Shown here: positions 50,234 to 60,880 of the stretch, one piece after another
Layout of the letters: every line of letters starts with the position of its first letter
How positions within the stretch are numbered: the first letter of the stretch is position 1
Origin: Liolophura sinensis
Lineage: Eukaryota > Mollusca > Polyplacophora > Chitonida > Chitonidae
Length of the DNA stretch: 64,000 nucleotides
Assembly: GCF_032854445.1 (NCBI RefSeq)
Contig: NC_088307.1
Coordinates: 11,236,017 to 11,300,016, forward strand
Direction: 5' to 3'
Made by a program: the position numbers and the translations under genes
Notes under the pieces: generated by a model
Seen by the model: the letters and a program-made list of their open reading frames with translations, nothing else
What the model was told of the DNA's origin: nothing
Databases searched by the model: none

Positions 50234-50363
50234 CGTACGTGGGAAGGTCTGTCAGCAACCTCCGCATGGTATTGGGATTTTTCCTCCCACCATAATGGTG
50301 GTCGCCATCATATAAGTGAAATATTCTTGAATATGGTGAAAAACACCAATCAAATAAATAAAT
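50234..50363 (+). mobile_element. 5'-truncated SINE family 1
   Basis: Starts inside the body (CGTACGTGGGAAGGTCTGTC) and runs to CACCAATC(AAAT)n. The flanks TCAAATTTC and TCAAACTTTC are a plausible imperfect target duplication. Located in intron 3, 253 bases after exon 3. Confidence 0.85.
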
Positions 50364-50640
50364 ATCAAACTTTCAAGGAAAAAAAGAACCTCTGAAGCTT
50401 GATGACTCTGTCAGAATTATGCGAAAAAAAAAAGTTCAGCTTCAGGTGAATTACAGGAAATTTATAAATAATTTTTCCATTCAAACCAAGAGTAGTTTAT
50501 CTATGCTGGCTTTGTAACATTTGTTTCAGTATATTCACTAAGATGTCTTTCCTTTCATCTGCCAGTTGTAACAAAATGTTGTAAGAGATACAAGTACATG
50601 TATACTATACCTTGTTTCTGTGGTTATTTTTTTATTTCAG

Positions 50641-50691
50641 AGCCAAATTACTTTATTGGATTTACCAATATTCCAGTCCATACAGCCAGAT
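50641..50691 (+). CDS. RALGPS: RALGPS exon 4: RasGEF domain, first conserved block
   Basis: A 51-base exon (17 codons, phase 0 to 0) with acceptor TTATTTCAG and donor GTAAGT. It encodes SQITLLDLPIFQSIQPD. Together with the preceding FA this forms the conserved block near the domain start in which a Leu-Thr-Leu-Leu-Asp type core packs the catalytic helices; here the core reads ITLLDLPIF. The exon is too short to call alone but is secured by protein continuity on both sides. Confidence 0.94.
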
Positions 50692-50901
50692 GTAAGTGTC
50701 ATATGTTCTTTTATAGTTTAATTTATTTTAAACATTTGATCAAGCCATATTGTGTCTTCAAAACTCAGTAAGAGATATACACCAACTCTGAGGAAGAGCA
50801 AGTCTTCATGTGGGTAATCAGTATTTTGATATTATCTTGATGCCCTTTGCAAGATCTCTTTCTGTTTCTGTTTTTTGTTATTTTGTTAACTAGTTCAGAC
50901 T

Positions 50902-51117
50902 GGAAGCACTTCTGTATATGCAAGTCATTTATTTGTAAACTGTTGTTCAGAACTGTAGGTAGACAGGTGAAAAACTTTCAAAAATCCCAGTCAGCTGTGA
51001 GAGTCTTTCTTTAAAAGTGGAAGCACATCTGTAAATACAAGTCATTTGTTTGTAAATTGTTGTTCAGAACTGTAGGTAGGCAGGTGAAAAACTTTCAAAA
51101 ATCCCAGTCAGCTGCGA
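50902..51117. repeat. Tandem duplication, 117-bp spacing
   Basis: GTTGTTCAGAACTGTAGGTA and GGTGAAAAACTTTCAAAAAT occur in both halves at equal distances, with about 6% changes. In intron 4. Confidence 0.93.
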
Positions 51118-51719
51118 GACTCAAGGTTTCGTCAACAAACAGCTGTTCAGATGCGCTAGAGAAAGTCGGTTATCATTACCAGAGTTGTTTATACTCGATA
51201 TTAGGTACATTTTCACCAGTGTTTACTTCATAAACACAGTTAATATACCTCATTTCTGGCAACCAATCTTGGGTTTTGGGGATTTTTTTTTCTTTTTTCA
51301 GTCTTTGTGGTTTTTGTAAGTGCCATTAGGTAAATCTCTGGGATATTTTAGCCCATGTAGCTTTGGCACTAGTTTGACGACTGTGGAATGCAAAGAAACC
51401 AGAAACTCTGTTTTTGTGGGTATTTGAAGCACTGGATATTAGCCAAGTGTACAAGCCTTAATGAGCTGAGCCTTCCGGAGCTTTATACCCTGACAGAGAC
51501 AGTCTAACGGGGATGTTTACAACACTGGAAACCTTGTCTATCTTTCTAAATGCACTCCTGTACATTGCGATACAACCTACCCTCCAAATCTCTCTGTCTT
51601 GTAGACTCTCTTTAGCCTTTCTTTTACATGCATGTACAGAGCACAGGATTCTGTTTCACAGGGTGTAAATACATGTAGACTACAGTTGCAATCCAAATTT
51701 AACTCTTTTAAAAGTTAAA

Positions 51720-51910
51720 TACACTGTATTTCAACTGAAGTTTAAAACAATTTTGAAGTGATGCAGTTTGCTCGATTCTGGTTGATTCGTCCACATTTTT
51801 GTGTAAAGATTAATTACTTATCACAAAAAAAACTTCGTCAAAAGCGTCATTTTAAGGCATTTATATGCTTCAGTGCATTTTTTTACATGCCAAACTTTAG
51901 ATGAAATACA
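51720..51910 (+). repeat. Diverged repeat A member
   Basis: CGTCATTTTAAGGCATTTAT, ATGCTTCAG and CATGCCAAACTTTAGATGAA. In intron 4. Shorter pieces of the same family also occur near 8650-8700 and 50160-50215 in reverse orientation. Confidence 0.6.
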
Positions 51911-52581
51911 AATATACATGTACATCTACATCATATCAATAAAATTTTGACAGCTGATTCCCTACAATTTCAGCCGTTAGTCTGAGGACCATCCATTTTC
52001 AAATATTTTGTATTATTTTCTTTTAAAGATTATGAAAATGTATAGGTTTTGCGCCCCTAGTGTTGAAATAAGAACATTGTAAGAACCATATGCTCCTAAT
52101 TTTCTGTGCTGGATCCTAGGACAAACTTGATTAGCCTATTTAATTTCATATGCCCAGCAGCTTAATTGGTTGACAATTGAATTATTGGGTGCTGTGATCA
52201 AACTTAGACCAAATGTGTGCATCAAAGTATCCCACAGGAATTTTAAAAAGCATAACCTTTTATTTTGTGGGTTTTGTACATCTGGGATATCGCAGTTGAA
52301 AGTAGGCAAAATCACCCACATTGAGACAATCGTATTATCAGGAATAGTTTTAGCCAATCAGGCGCGAGTTATTTCTGTAGCCCGAGGATGCGTTTTTTTT
52401 GTTTTAACTTCCTGTACTTAGTTCATGTGACCAAAGAGTGTGCTGATGATTGGCTCACAGCAGTTATTATATGACTGCAAAACTAAGAATACATATTCAT
52501 GTAAGCTGTTTGTGCCTGGTCAGTTTATGAAAGTCACCTGACTGAACATTCTCATGGTACATGTGCAACAAGAATCTGAAG

Positions 52582-53100
52582 AGTGAAGCTGTTTGTGTTG
52601 TACTTGAATAACTCTATGCATCTAGCACAAGATTTTCGGGTTTGTTTCCATCCTTCCATCACCTGAATCCTGATCCCCTATCCCTATCCTGACCTTCATC
52701 CCCACGTTTGAACCCCCATCCTAAAGTGGAGCTGTTTGTGTTATACTTGAATAACTCCATCCATGACCATATTTTGGGGTTTGTCTTGTCTTGAATCCCT
52801 ACCCTCTTTCTTGAACCCCATCCCTTTAATCCTGACCCTCTTTCTTGACCCCCATCTGTTTAATCCGGACCCTCTTTCTTGACCCCACCCTCACGTTTGA
52901 ACCCCCATCCTAAAGTGGAGCTGTTTGTGTTGTACTTGAATAACTCCATCCATGACCATATTTTGGGGATTATCTCCATCCCCCATCCCTTTAATCCCAA
53001 CCCTCTTTTCTAATCCCCACCCCTACACTTGAACCCCCATCCCAAAGTGGAGCTCTTTGTGCTCCATCTATAACCAATTCAGAGTTTGTTTTCATCCCCT
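52582..53100. repeat. Irregular C/T-rich repeat, four modules
   Basis: The module start GTG(G/A)AGCTGTTTGTGTT recurs at about 52582, 52726 and 52915, with a decayed version at 53047. Between the starts lie CCATCC/CCCTCTTTCTTGACCCC stretches. Confidence 0.85.
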
Positions 53101-54142
53101 GACTTCTGTCCCCCACCAGCCACCACCCACCCCCATCCCCTCCAGCTCCATGTAGATTAGCCCAGTTATCTGACCCACACCTACACTGATCCCTCAGTCA
53201 GAGCTGAGACATTATACTGTTTGACTCAGCAGCTGGTATCACTTCACACCCAAACATTTACAGTAATGGGAGGAGGAAGGGGTGACCCTCTACATGTAAA
53301 CACACACAGTCTAGTGAAAGGAGGGTGGGGAGTGGACAACTCACATAATCTGGTAGATATTTCATCATAAATGACTGTCAGGGAGGGAAATGGTTTACAG
53401 CTCCTGTTCAAACTGATAAGGCAACCCCTACTGCCTCAGAAACTGCACCCTGAGTAATCTAAACTTGTGTACTAAACCCCCTGATCATTCCAAGGGAACC
53501 ACCCTTCTCCGTTTACTGATGTCTGTTTACATTATTTTCAAAGATTTACTCTTGATGTTTTGGGGGTTTTTTTTGTATTTTTTACCCACTCTGCCATAGC
53601 ACTAGACTCTTATCTTATCAGCTCAGCAAAAGAGCTAAGTGTATTATCAAATGACTGTGTTCAGTGATTTGCTGGAGGTGGACAAATGTCAGTGAGTTAA
53701 GAAAATATTTTTGTGTTCCATAAATCGTTAGGATAGATATAGATGCGAGTAAAAACATTTTACAGTCAACATCAAATTAAGTTTATGTTTTGAGGGAAAA
53801 TTTGTCAAACACTCAGAATTTCCTGCTAGACATAACTGTAAACACTGTAGCGCAGATTTCATCTTGTGTTTTGAGGAACTGCGTACAGTGTACATGTACA
53901 CAAAATGTAGTTTTGAAAATGTCACAACAGTGGGTGTATTCACATATATCAATGGTTTTAACATCCTATGTGTTAAAACTTTTTATCCACCGGTATCTAA
54001 AGACAAAGAACACACTACCCGGAAGTATATGTCCGATGAAAGACCATTTAATATTGTCAAGGAAGATAGTTTGACTTAATTTTTTAGAACATTTTTCAAT
54101 AAAAAAAAAGAATTTAATACAATACTATCTTGGCCCTATTCT

Positions 54143-54680
54143 GAAGGGGTTGGTATGTGAATGGGTGGGAGTGTGAAGGGGTTGGTATGTGAATGGGTAG
54201 GAGTGTGAAGGGATTGGTGTGTGAATGGGTGGGTATGTGAAGGGGTTGGTGAGTGAATGGGTGGATGTGTGAATGGGTGAGAGTGTGAAGGGATTGGTGT
54301 GTGAATGGGTGAGAGTGTGAAGGCTTTGGTATTTGAATGGGTGGGAGTGAAGGGATTGGTATGTGAAGGGGTTGGTATTTGAATGGATGGGAGTGTGAAG
54401 GGATTGGTATGTGAAGGGGTTGGTATGTGAATGGGTGGGAGTGTGAAGGGATTGGTATGTGAATGGATGGGTATGTGAAGGGGTTGGTGTGTGAAGGGAT
54501 TGGTATATGAACGGGTGAGAGTGTGAAGGAATTGGTGTGTGAATGGGTTAGTATGTGAATGGGTGGGAGTGTGAAATGGTTGGTGTGCGAATGGGTGGGA
54601 GTGTGAATGGGTCAGTATGTAAATGGGTGGTAGTGCAAATGGGTTGGTATGAAAATGGGGTGGTATGTGAATAGGTTGTG
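54143..54680. repeat. GAATGGGTGGGAGTGTGAAGG minisatellite
   Basis: Irregular 16-20-bp units: GGGTTGGTATGTGAATGGG and TGGGAGTGTGAAGGGATTGG. About 540 bases, ending about 75 bases before exon 5. Confidence 0.95.
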
Positions 54681-54754
54681 AGTTCGGTGGGATTAGTACA
54701 TGCAGATTTTAATATTTGAAAACAACTGAATTCATTCTCCTTTCTCTCTTGCAG

Positions 54755-54838
54755 GAAATGACATCGTGTGCATGGACAACCAAAGAGAAACTAATCAAAG
54801 CCCCCAATGTTGTAGGTTTTACAAGAAGATTTAACCAT
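54755..54838 (+). CDS. RALGPS: RALGPS exon 5: RasGEF domain, GFTRRFN segment
   Basis: 28 codons, phase 0 to 0, acceptor TCTCTTGCAG, donor GTAAGT. It encodes [20 protein letters not shown] followed by GFTRRFNH. The Cys-x-Trp and Lys-Glu-Lys pair, then Pro-Asn-Val-Val and Thr-Arg-Arg-Phe-Asn, are typical of RALGPS catalytic domains. It follows directly after a long minisatellite (54143-54680), which ends about 75 bases upstream of the acceptor. Confidence 0.95.
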
Positions 54839-55422
54839 GTAAGTTGACACCTGCGTTAGAAATCTTTATTGAGATTTATCTTACTCTCTATTAAGGAGGC
54901 TGCACTGGATATTTATGGCAAATAATCCATATTTGCTTATCAAGTCAAATTTTTATCACGAAAAGTCCTTTGCCTTTCTGAAAATATCAGACCAGGACCT
55001 GTACACTTTATATTGTTGAAACGATTCTGAACGACCTGTATGAATTTTAAAAACGTTATTTCAAATTTTGAATAGTAACACATGCACAGACAAGTTATCT
55101 GTTGCAGCCTCGTGCAAGTATGACCCGAATTTTAAGTCTGATTTGTGTTTTAGAAACGTAATTATTTGGTTTGTTAATAACAGAATAATGGCAAGAATTC
55201 CAAAAAAATTTTAGTTAAATTCCTGTTGTAGCCTCAATTCAAGAACATGTGTGCATACATTGTAGTGGTTCATTGGATAAAGTGTTGACTTTCTGATGCT
55301 GATAACCAGTGTAGTTGTAGACTTGAAATCTGCTTGTCATGTGCCTATTGAGGTATCGGTGGTACCGGCAGTTTTTCTCTGGCAAGAATTCTGATTGCTG
55401 TCATACATATATAAATGAAGTA

Positions 55423-55609
55423 ACCCAGGAGCCTCTCATCAATGTGGTGGCTGTGAGTTCAAGTCCAGTTCATGCTGTCTTCCTCTCCGATGGTATGTGG
55501 AATGGTCTCGTGGCAACCTGCGGATGGTCGTGGGTTTCCCCAGGGCTCTGGCCGGTTTCCTCCCACCATCTTGAGAACGGTGTAAAACACCAATCAAATA
55601 AATAAATAA
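55423..55609 (+). mobile_element. 5'-truncated SINE family 1 with 3' deletion
   Basis: Begins at the ACCCAGGAGCCTCTCATC point, keeps the B-box region and body, and lacks the segment between CCACCAT and CTTGAGAACGG. Flanked by ATATAA(A/G)TGAAGTA at 55409-55422 and 55610-55623 (13 of 14 identical). Confidence 0.87.
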
Positions 55610-55904
55610 ATATAAGTGAAGTATTACTGAGTACAGCCTTAAAACTTTGTTTAAAAAACAGTATATATATATATATATATGTACTATTGGGGGGGGGGGG
55701 GGACCTCTCGAAAGGCTCAAGTCTGGTATATAGAAAATTTGTCCCTTTTCCCAACCTCATTAGCATAAATGTTCATGTTAGAATTAAGTCAGCATTATCC
55801 CTTGCTGCTGTGAACTATTTTCGAAGCACCATTTGCATCACACTCGAAAACCAAAAAGATAAGGCATTGTAAGGAAAAATTCTCCCTGTTTTTTCTGGAT
55901 GGAT

Positions 55905-56140
55905 ATTATATTACGTGTACCCTAAATGACCTTAAATTTCACCCACAAAAGTGCATTTTTAGAGGCAAATAAATGTCACAAAATGTTATTTTGGTGCTAA
56001 AACTTACAATTTTTCAGAACAATATTATTCCATGTTCCAAGCAAATCTTAAAACCACCTTTCTAAAATCAGTAGTACACTCAGAATCAGGAAAAATTAGC
56101 AAGTTAGTTACAGGCGAAATTTAAGCTCATTTAACCTCAT
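55905..56140 (+). repeat. Repeat B, copy interrupted by a SINE downstream
   Basis: Markers: GAGGCAAATAAATGTCACAA, CCATGTTCCAAGCAAATC and CTAAAATCAGTAGTACACTC. The last ~75 bases recur at 56367-56442. Confidence 0.75.
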
Positions 56141-56151
56141 TTAGATCATTT

Positions 56152-56345
56152 TGCGGTCGCTGTGAGTTCAAGTCCAGCTCATGCTGGCTTCTCTCCGGTC
56201 GTACATGGGAAGGTCCGTCAACAACCTGCAGATGGTTTCCCCCGGGCCCTGCCCAGTTTCCACCCACCATAATGCTGGCCGCCGTCGTATAAGTGAAATA
56301 TTCTTGAGTACGGCGTAAAACACCAATCAAATAAATAAATAAATG
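56152..56345 (+). mobile_element. 5'-truncated SINE family 1 inserted in repeat B
   Basis: Starts at TGCGGTCGCTGTGAGTTC (the B-box region) and runs to an (AAAT)n tail. Flanked by CATTTAG(A/G)TCATTT at 56138-56151 and 56346-56359. Closely similar sequence lies on both sides of the insertion. Confidence 0.9.
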
Positions 56346-56366
56346 CATTTAGGTCATTTACATTAC

Positions 56367-56442
56367 TTTAAAATCAGTAGTACACTCAGAATCAGGAAAA
56401 ATGGGCAAGTTTGTCACGGGCGAAATTTAAGCTCATTTAGTG
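56367..56442 (+). repeat. Direct repeat of the end of repeat B
   Basis: TAAAATCAGTAGTACACTCA through GCGAAATTTAAGCTCATTTA duplicates 56064-56139 with a few changes, on the far side of the SINE. Confidence 0.85.
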
Positions 56443-56912
56443 TACAAACGACGGAAAACTCTTAGGAAATATTTTTCAGCTTTGCTTTAAGGAAGTTTAG
56501 CGTTGAAATACAGCTGTGCTGCTATTGACGTCACAACTGTCCCTACTCTCACCTGATAACCCTCTACTTAAGCAGCTGGCTTACAAATATGTGCTTGTAC
56601 ACATGTTTTCTCTCCAGGTCTTACCTTCAGCTAAGATAAGTGACAACCATGTAACAGTGGGATATTTCTGAAGTTCCTCTCCTTCAGTGAAAATAATAAC
56701 AATAACAAATACAGTATATGTAAATAGCTGCTCACATGTGCTTTAATATTGTGTGTACATAGACTGCAGACTGTTCAGTTAATAACGTACATGTAATGAA
56801 ATATTCCAGTTGCAGAGAAGAGAAATTGAAAAATTTTCTCTGGGAATAAATTCATGAGATCATTTTGCTGTAGGTATGTCTTGACAGACGGCAGTGCTAG
56901 TTCTACATTAAC

Positions 56913-57121
56913 CGAATTCCTCAACCATTTCGCATATGAAACTTGCAGTGCACTTCATGCACATTTATAATTTATTTTTGGTTACAAAACTACATTGGTT
57001 GGATCGACCATTTTTTGGGCTTCACAGAAAGTTTAATCGTATCACTTTACACAGAATAATGCCTGCGGAATATGCTAAAGTAAACACCTTGCAAACATGC
57101 GAAAAGGTCGAAGAATTACAG
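56913..57121 (+). mobile_element. MITE family M1, copy 6
   Basis: GAATTCCTCAACCATTTCGC to ATGCGAAAAGGTCGAAGAAT plus TACAG. Both termini and the whole interior are present. In intron 5. Confidence 0.85.
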
Positions 57122-58064
57122 TTTTCACAGCTTCCTAACACCTTCAATATTTATCCTTCAGAAGACATCAGTTTAGCCAATCTCCAACAGCAAGTTGGAA
57201 TCAGTCAAATTTTTAGACTGGAATAGGCCAGGAAATTTTGTGATAGACTTAACTGTCCACTAATTTTCATTAATGGGGACTCACCAAAATATCATATCAA
57301 TATTTCTGTTCATTATGTCAAAACTGGGTTTTATTTATTTATTTTTTGTTTTTTGGAACTCGTCCTATTTTTTTAATAACCACACCATATCTGTTTATGT
57401 CACCTTTGAAGGGCTGTTTTGAGTACTGTTAACCTACTTGTCCTTGTCATTTTTGTTACTGTTTCTTTTGGAGTTTTCCAAGGGCAGACATGTGATGTTG
57501 CAAATATTGGCACAAATACACAAACACAGTGGTGTCATTTTGAAGTATAATGTATGTGTATAACATTCAAGGTGACAAGAATAGTGCAGTAACAGGTGTG
57601 GAGCTTCAACCCTGTCAGTTGACATCATGCCTGAAACTAATTTTGTCCACTATTATTTCTCATAGCCTATATTTTATTGTTTCAAAAACAGCACAAAAAA
57701 AAATTGAAGGCTAGAAGAATTAATTTTGTTTTTGTGGCACCTTTTTTTCTTTTTTGTTTGTTTGTTATATTTTGGTCATTGACATAGTGTAACTAATAAC
57801 AACAGCTATTTTTAGGCAAGAAAAAAATATTCGTATTTGCACTAAGTGACAGATGGCACACAAACAGTAGGGATGAAAGGGCCTTTACATAAATAAATAA
57901 GTAATAAATGTAAGTTTTTGTGTTCCAGCTGTTACTCAGGATACGATTTAACATGTTTCAAATGTCAAAACATTTTGTATGACATTCTGCACATGATTAT
58001 GATAGTTGCTTTCTTGTATACCGTATGAAATGGTTCTGTCCAACCATATTCCTGCCCTCTGCTG

Positions 58065-58280
58065 TGTACCCTAAATGTCCTGGAATTTTGGCCTACATTT
58101 TCAGAGGCAAATAAATATCACAAAATAGTTTTTTTTGTGCGCTGAAACTTATAATTTACTAAAAGAATATTATCCCATGTTCCAAGCAAACATCAAAACA
58201 CCTTTCTAAAATCAGTAGAACTCTTAGAATCAAGGAATAATAAGCAAGTTAGTCATTAACGAAATTTGTGGTCATTTTAC
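58065..58280 (+). repeat. Repeat B, second full copy
   Basis: GAGGCAAATAAATATCACAA, CCCATGTTCCAAGCAAAC and CTAAAATCAGTAGAACTC in the same order as 55905-56140. It is followed directly by MITE copy 7. Confidence 0.75.
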
Positions 58281-58289
58281 GGGGTACGC

Positions 58290-58506
58290 TAATTCCTCAA
58301 CCTTTTCTCATACAAAAGAGCAACTTTCAGTGCAATTTATGCACATTTTTAAGTTGATTTTGGAGACAAAACTACATTTGTTGGGTTGGCCAGTTTGAGG
58401 TCTACTTCACCAAAAATGTGATTTTACCAGTGTACATAGAGTAATGCCTTCGGAATAAGCTTAAATAAAAACCTTGCAAACATGGGAAAAGGTTGATGAA
58501 TTACAG
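58290..58506 (+). mobile_element. MITE family M1, copy 7
   Basis: TAATTCCTCAACCTTTTCTC to GGGAAAAGGTTGATGAATTA plus CAG. Complete copy in intron 5, ending 163 bases before exon 6. Confidence 0.86.
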
Positions 58507-58669
58507 TATGTGAAGTATTCTAGAGTACGGCATATAACACTAATCAGATAAATAAATTGTGTATGACTTGTTGTAGTTCTCTTACAGTTACCTTTCATTT
58601 TAAATATAATAACATATTTTTTTCAATGTATTAACATGGTTGTATGTTTTTTGTGCTTTTCTTTCATAG

Positions 58670-58759
58670 GTCAATTTCTGGGTTCAAAAAGAGATTTTAA
58701 GTTCCCAGAGTTTGAAGAATAGAGCTGAAGTTTTATCCCATTTTATAAAAATAGCCAAG
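58670..58759 (+). CDS. RALGPS: RALGPS exon 6: RasGEF domain, NFWV helix
   Basis: 30 codons, phase 0 to 0, acceptor CTTTCATAG, donor GTAAGT. It encodes [10 protein letters not shown] at the start and [13 protein letters not shown] at the end. The N-x-W-V motif and the following 'R..vl..FIkiA' helix are shared by all RasGEF domains and help form the Ral-binding face. The next exon begins KLLDLNN, so the helix runs across the splice junction. Confidence 0.96.
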
Positions 58760-58812
58760 GTAAGTAGTCACATGAATGAATACATGTAGACTTAGTATGG
58801 CTACCATTGATG

Positions 58813-59047
58813 GAGGCCTCCGTGGCCTAGTGGTTAGCATGCTAGCATAGCACAGTGACTGGAGTGTTCAATTGCTGGCTTCCTGTCTGGCCTCCTGTCT
58901 GGCCTACATGGGAAGGTCTTCCAGCAACCTGCCCGATGCTTGAGGGTTTCCACCAGAGATCTGCCCAGTTTTTCCCCAATCATAATGCTGGCAGTCGTCG
59001 TATAAGTGGAATATTGTTGAGTATGGCATAAAACACCAATCAAATGC
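58813..59047 (+). mobile_element. Older SINE family 1 copy
   Basis: Head GAGGCCTCCGTGGCCTAGTG, body with a local GGCCTCCTGTCT duplication, and tail ending AAACACCAATCAAATG. The B-box region is eroded, so it is unlikely to be transcribed. Target duplication not identified. Confidence 0.88.
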
Positions 59048-59597
59048 ATTTGATTTGATCCTGCGTCTCATCTCTGTCATGTGAATCAAATATTAATTAC
59101 TTTTTCAACCAGATTGTTTAACGTTCAAATGAGGTATCTCTTTGCATCCTGAGAATAATTTTGACACACCTGTTCTTTTTAGGTATTAAAAGTCATGTGT
59201 GTTTTCAGTCCGCTATATAATTTAATATATAGCATTTAATCATTTTCTCTTTGCACCTGTGACACTTTTTCCTGACATTATAAAACACCTACCAAATAAT
59301 ACTGTAATAGTTTAGACATTGAATTCGGTAAATGCCTGGATATTTTCAGTACTGTACATGCACAGGTGTGAGACTTCAGCATCTGTGCAAGCAGACTTAA
59401 TCATAATGGTATCAAGATTGCCTCGCAGCCATACGCTATTTTAAACATTTGCATAACATGTGGTTTTCCATGGACTACTTTTCCTTCTCTGGTACTAGAT
59501 AAAGATATTGTAAAAGAAAACATACCAATATTGATCATTTTTATATATTTCATTTTTCTTTGTCTTATTGTGAGGGAAATTTTACCAAAGTAGTTAG

Positions 59598-59781
59598 CTT
59601 AAAGGGATACTGAATCATTTCTGATTGGCTGATGTTAGAGATCTAGGCAAGTCTAGGATATACCCAGCCTCAGCTTAAATTTAGGTAGATTTATAAAAGC
59701 TTGACCAAAGCTGCACAATTTAGCCCAGACAACCCTGTCTCCAGTGCCAGCCAATCAACAATGATTCTATCTCCCTTAAAG
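59598..59781. mobile_element. MITE with ~34-bp terminal inverted repeats
   Basis: The left end CTTAAAGGGATACTGAATCA then TTTCTGATTGGCTG matches the reverse complement of the right end (CTTTAAGGGAGATAGAATCA then TTGTTGATTGGCTG). 184 bp, non-coding, in intron 6. Confidence 0.78.
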
Positions 59782-60053
59782 TCATGGAGCTTCCCTCCTG
59801 CAATAAATGAGAATGCCTATTTAAGTGAACTAAGATGGAGTAAAGTGTAGGACAACAGTCAAATCAGTAGCAGAATTAATAAAAATTGTTTCGTATTGAG
59901 CATTGCTTCTGCCAGGATTTTCACTGAACTTGATTAGCAATCCTGTCAAAAGTAATACACAAAAAATACGTCTAAAAACTAACTTCATGCAATTAGGTCA
60001 CAACAAATGCATGCCATTGTATGTAAGCTTGAATACATAGTGACTGTTGGTCG

Positions 60054-60102
60054 TCGTCATATGACTGAAAAATTGTTAAACCCCAAGCACTCACTCACTC
60101 TT
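60054..60102 (+). mobile_element. Tail-only SINE family 2 insertion, perfect target duplication
   Basis: CGTCGTCATATGACTGAAAA, then TTGTTAAACCCCAAGC and (ACTC)n: only about 49 bases. Flanked by perfect GTGACTGTTGGT at 60042-60053 and 60103-60114. Confidence 0.88.
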
Positions 60103-60254
60103 GTGACTGTTGGTTGGCAGTTTTTTTTTTGTACATGTAAATAACATGAATTTAAAAGAACATTGACATCATCAATTCTTCCCCTTGCCATTAATACATT
60201 TACATAAACATTGCTGACATTTCAAAGGTGTTGTTTTCTTTTCTTTTTCCCCAG

Positions 60255-60347
60255 AAATTACTTGACCTTAATAACCTTCATGCTGTGATGGCTGTGATCT
60301 CGGCTCTTCAGAGTGCCGCTATTTTCAGATTGTCTAAAACCTGGATG
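60255..60347 (+). CDS. RALGPS: RALGPS exon 7: RasGEF catalytic core helix
   Basis: 31 codons, phase 0 to 0, acceptor TTTTTCCCCAG, donor GTAAGT. It encodes [20 protein letters not shown] followed by [11 protein letters not shown]. This is the most conserved RasGEF block (Asn-Leu-x-x-x-Met, Ser-Ala-Leu, Arg-Leu-x-x-Thr-Trp), which supports the hairpin that opens the nucleotide site. The residue before Ile-Phe-Arg-Leu is Ala, where I recall Pro in vertebrate RALGPS; this comparison is from memory. Confidence 0.96.
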
Positions 60348-60650
60348 GTAAGTACAACAAACATTGATACCAAGGTTCTGCCAGATCCCTAATATTAGAA
60401 TTGTAAAACAAGAAATTAGCCTAATCAATGATAAAGAATTGTCCAAACTTATAGCAGGGCTGGTTTTTGGTCAGATTACGGCAAACGAACATATTTTTAA
60501 TAATGGCCTAGAAGACTTGACATTTAAGTGCTTTCTTGGCTTTTTTGTTATAATGCTAATGACCATGTCATAGTTAGGAAAGTGCCCGTGCACTTTGAGG
60601 TCTCATGTCTGGTGTCTGACATACATGTACATGTAGGTTAATAGTTGGCT

Positions 60651-60830
60651 TGACTTGTTACTAAGATACACGGATTTCAACCAAAGTAATGTTAAAAGCA
60701 AATGTCATGGCTGGTGGCTTCAGCATATTGTTTTAGTGAAGCAGCTCTGTTGACAGGTCAGCATTGTGCCTGACCTGCTACCAGGGAACACAGATTTCAC
60801 AGACCAAAGTATAAATGTTGAAAGCAAATT
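60651..60830. repeat. Diverged direct repeat in intron 7
   Basis: GACTTGTTACTAAGATACAC with GGATTTCAACCAAAGTAATG is echoed at 60771 by GACCTGCTACCAGGGAACAC with AGATTTCACAGACCAAAG. Confidence 0.6.
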
Positions 60831-60880
60831 TACAATCTTTACTAAGTGATATATCAATGTGCCCTTTTATCTGCCTGCAG

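Larger units (their letters stand above)
50692..54754 (+). other. Intron 4 of the RALGPS gene
   Basis: GTAAGT to TTGCAG. It contains a 117-bp-spaced tandem duplication (50902-51117), a diverged member of the ~200-bp repeat A (51720-51910), a pyrimidine-rich repeated segment (52582-53100) and a long minisatellite (54143-54680). The open stretch at 53790-54074 has no coding character. Confidence 0.85.
54839..58669 (+). other. Intron 5 of the RALGPS gene
   Basis: GTAAGT to CATAG. It contains two SINE copies with target-site duplications (55423-55609 and 56152-56345), two members of repeat B, two full MITE copies (56913-57121 and 58290-58506), and a G14 run next to a (TA)n run. The rest is unassigned AT-rich sequence. 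Confidence 0.88.
58760..60254 (+). other. Intron 6 of the RALGPS gene
   Basis: GTAAGT to CCCAG. It holds a near-complete SINE (58813-59047), a 184-bp MITE with terminal inverted repeats (59598-59781) and a tail-only SINE insertion with perfect target duplication (60054-60102). Confidence 0.88.

Noticed and set aside
53790-54074. 94-codon ORF in intron 4
   Set aside because: AT-rich, no similarity recognised, no splice signals fitting the RALGPS phase.
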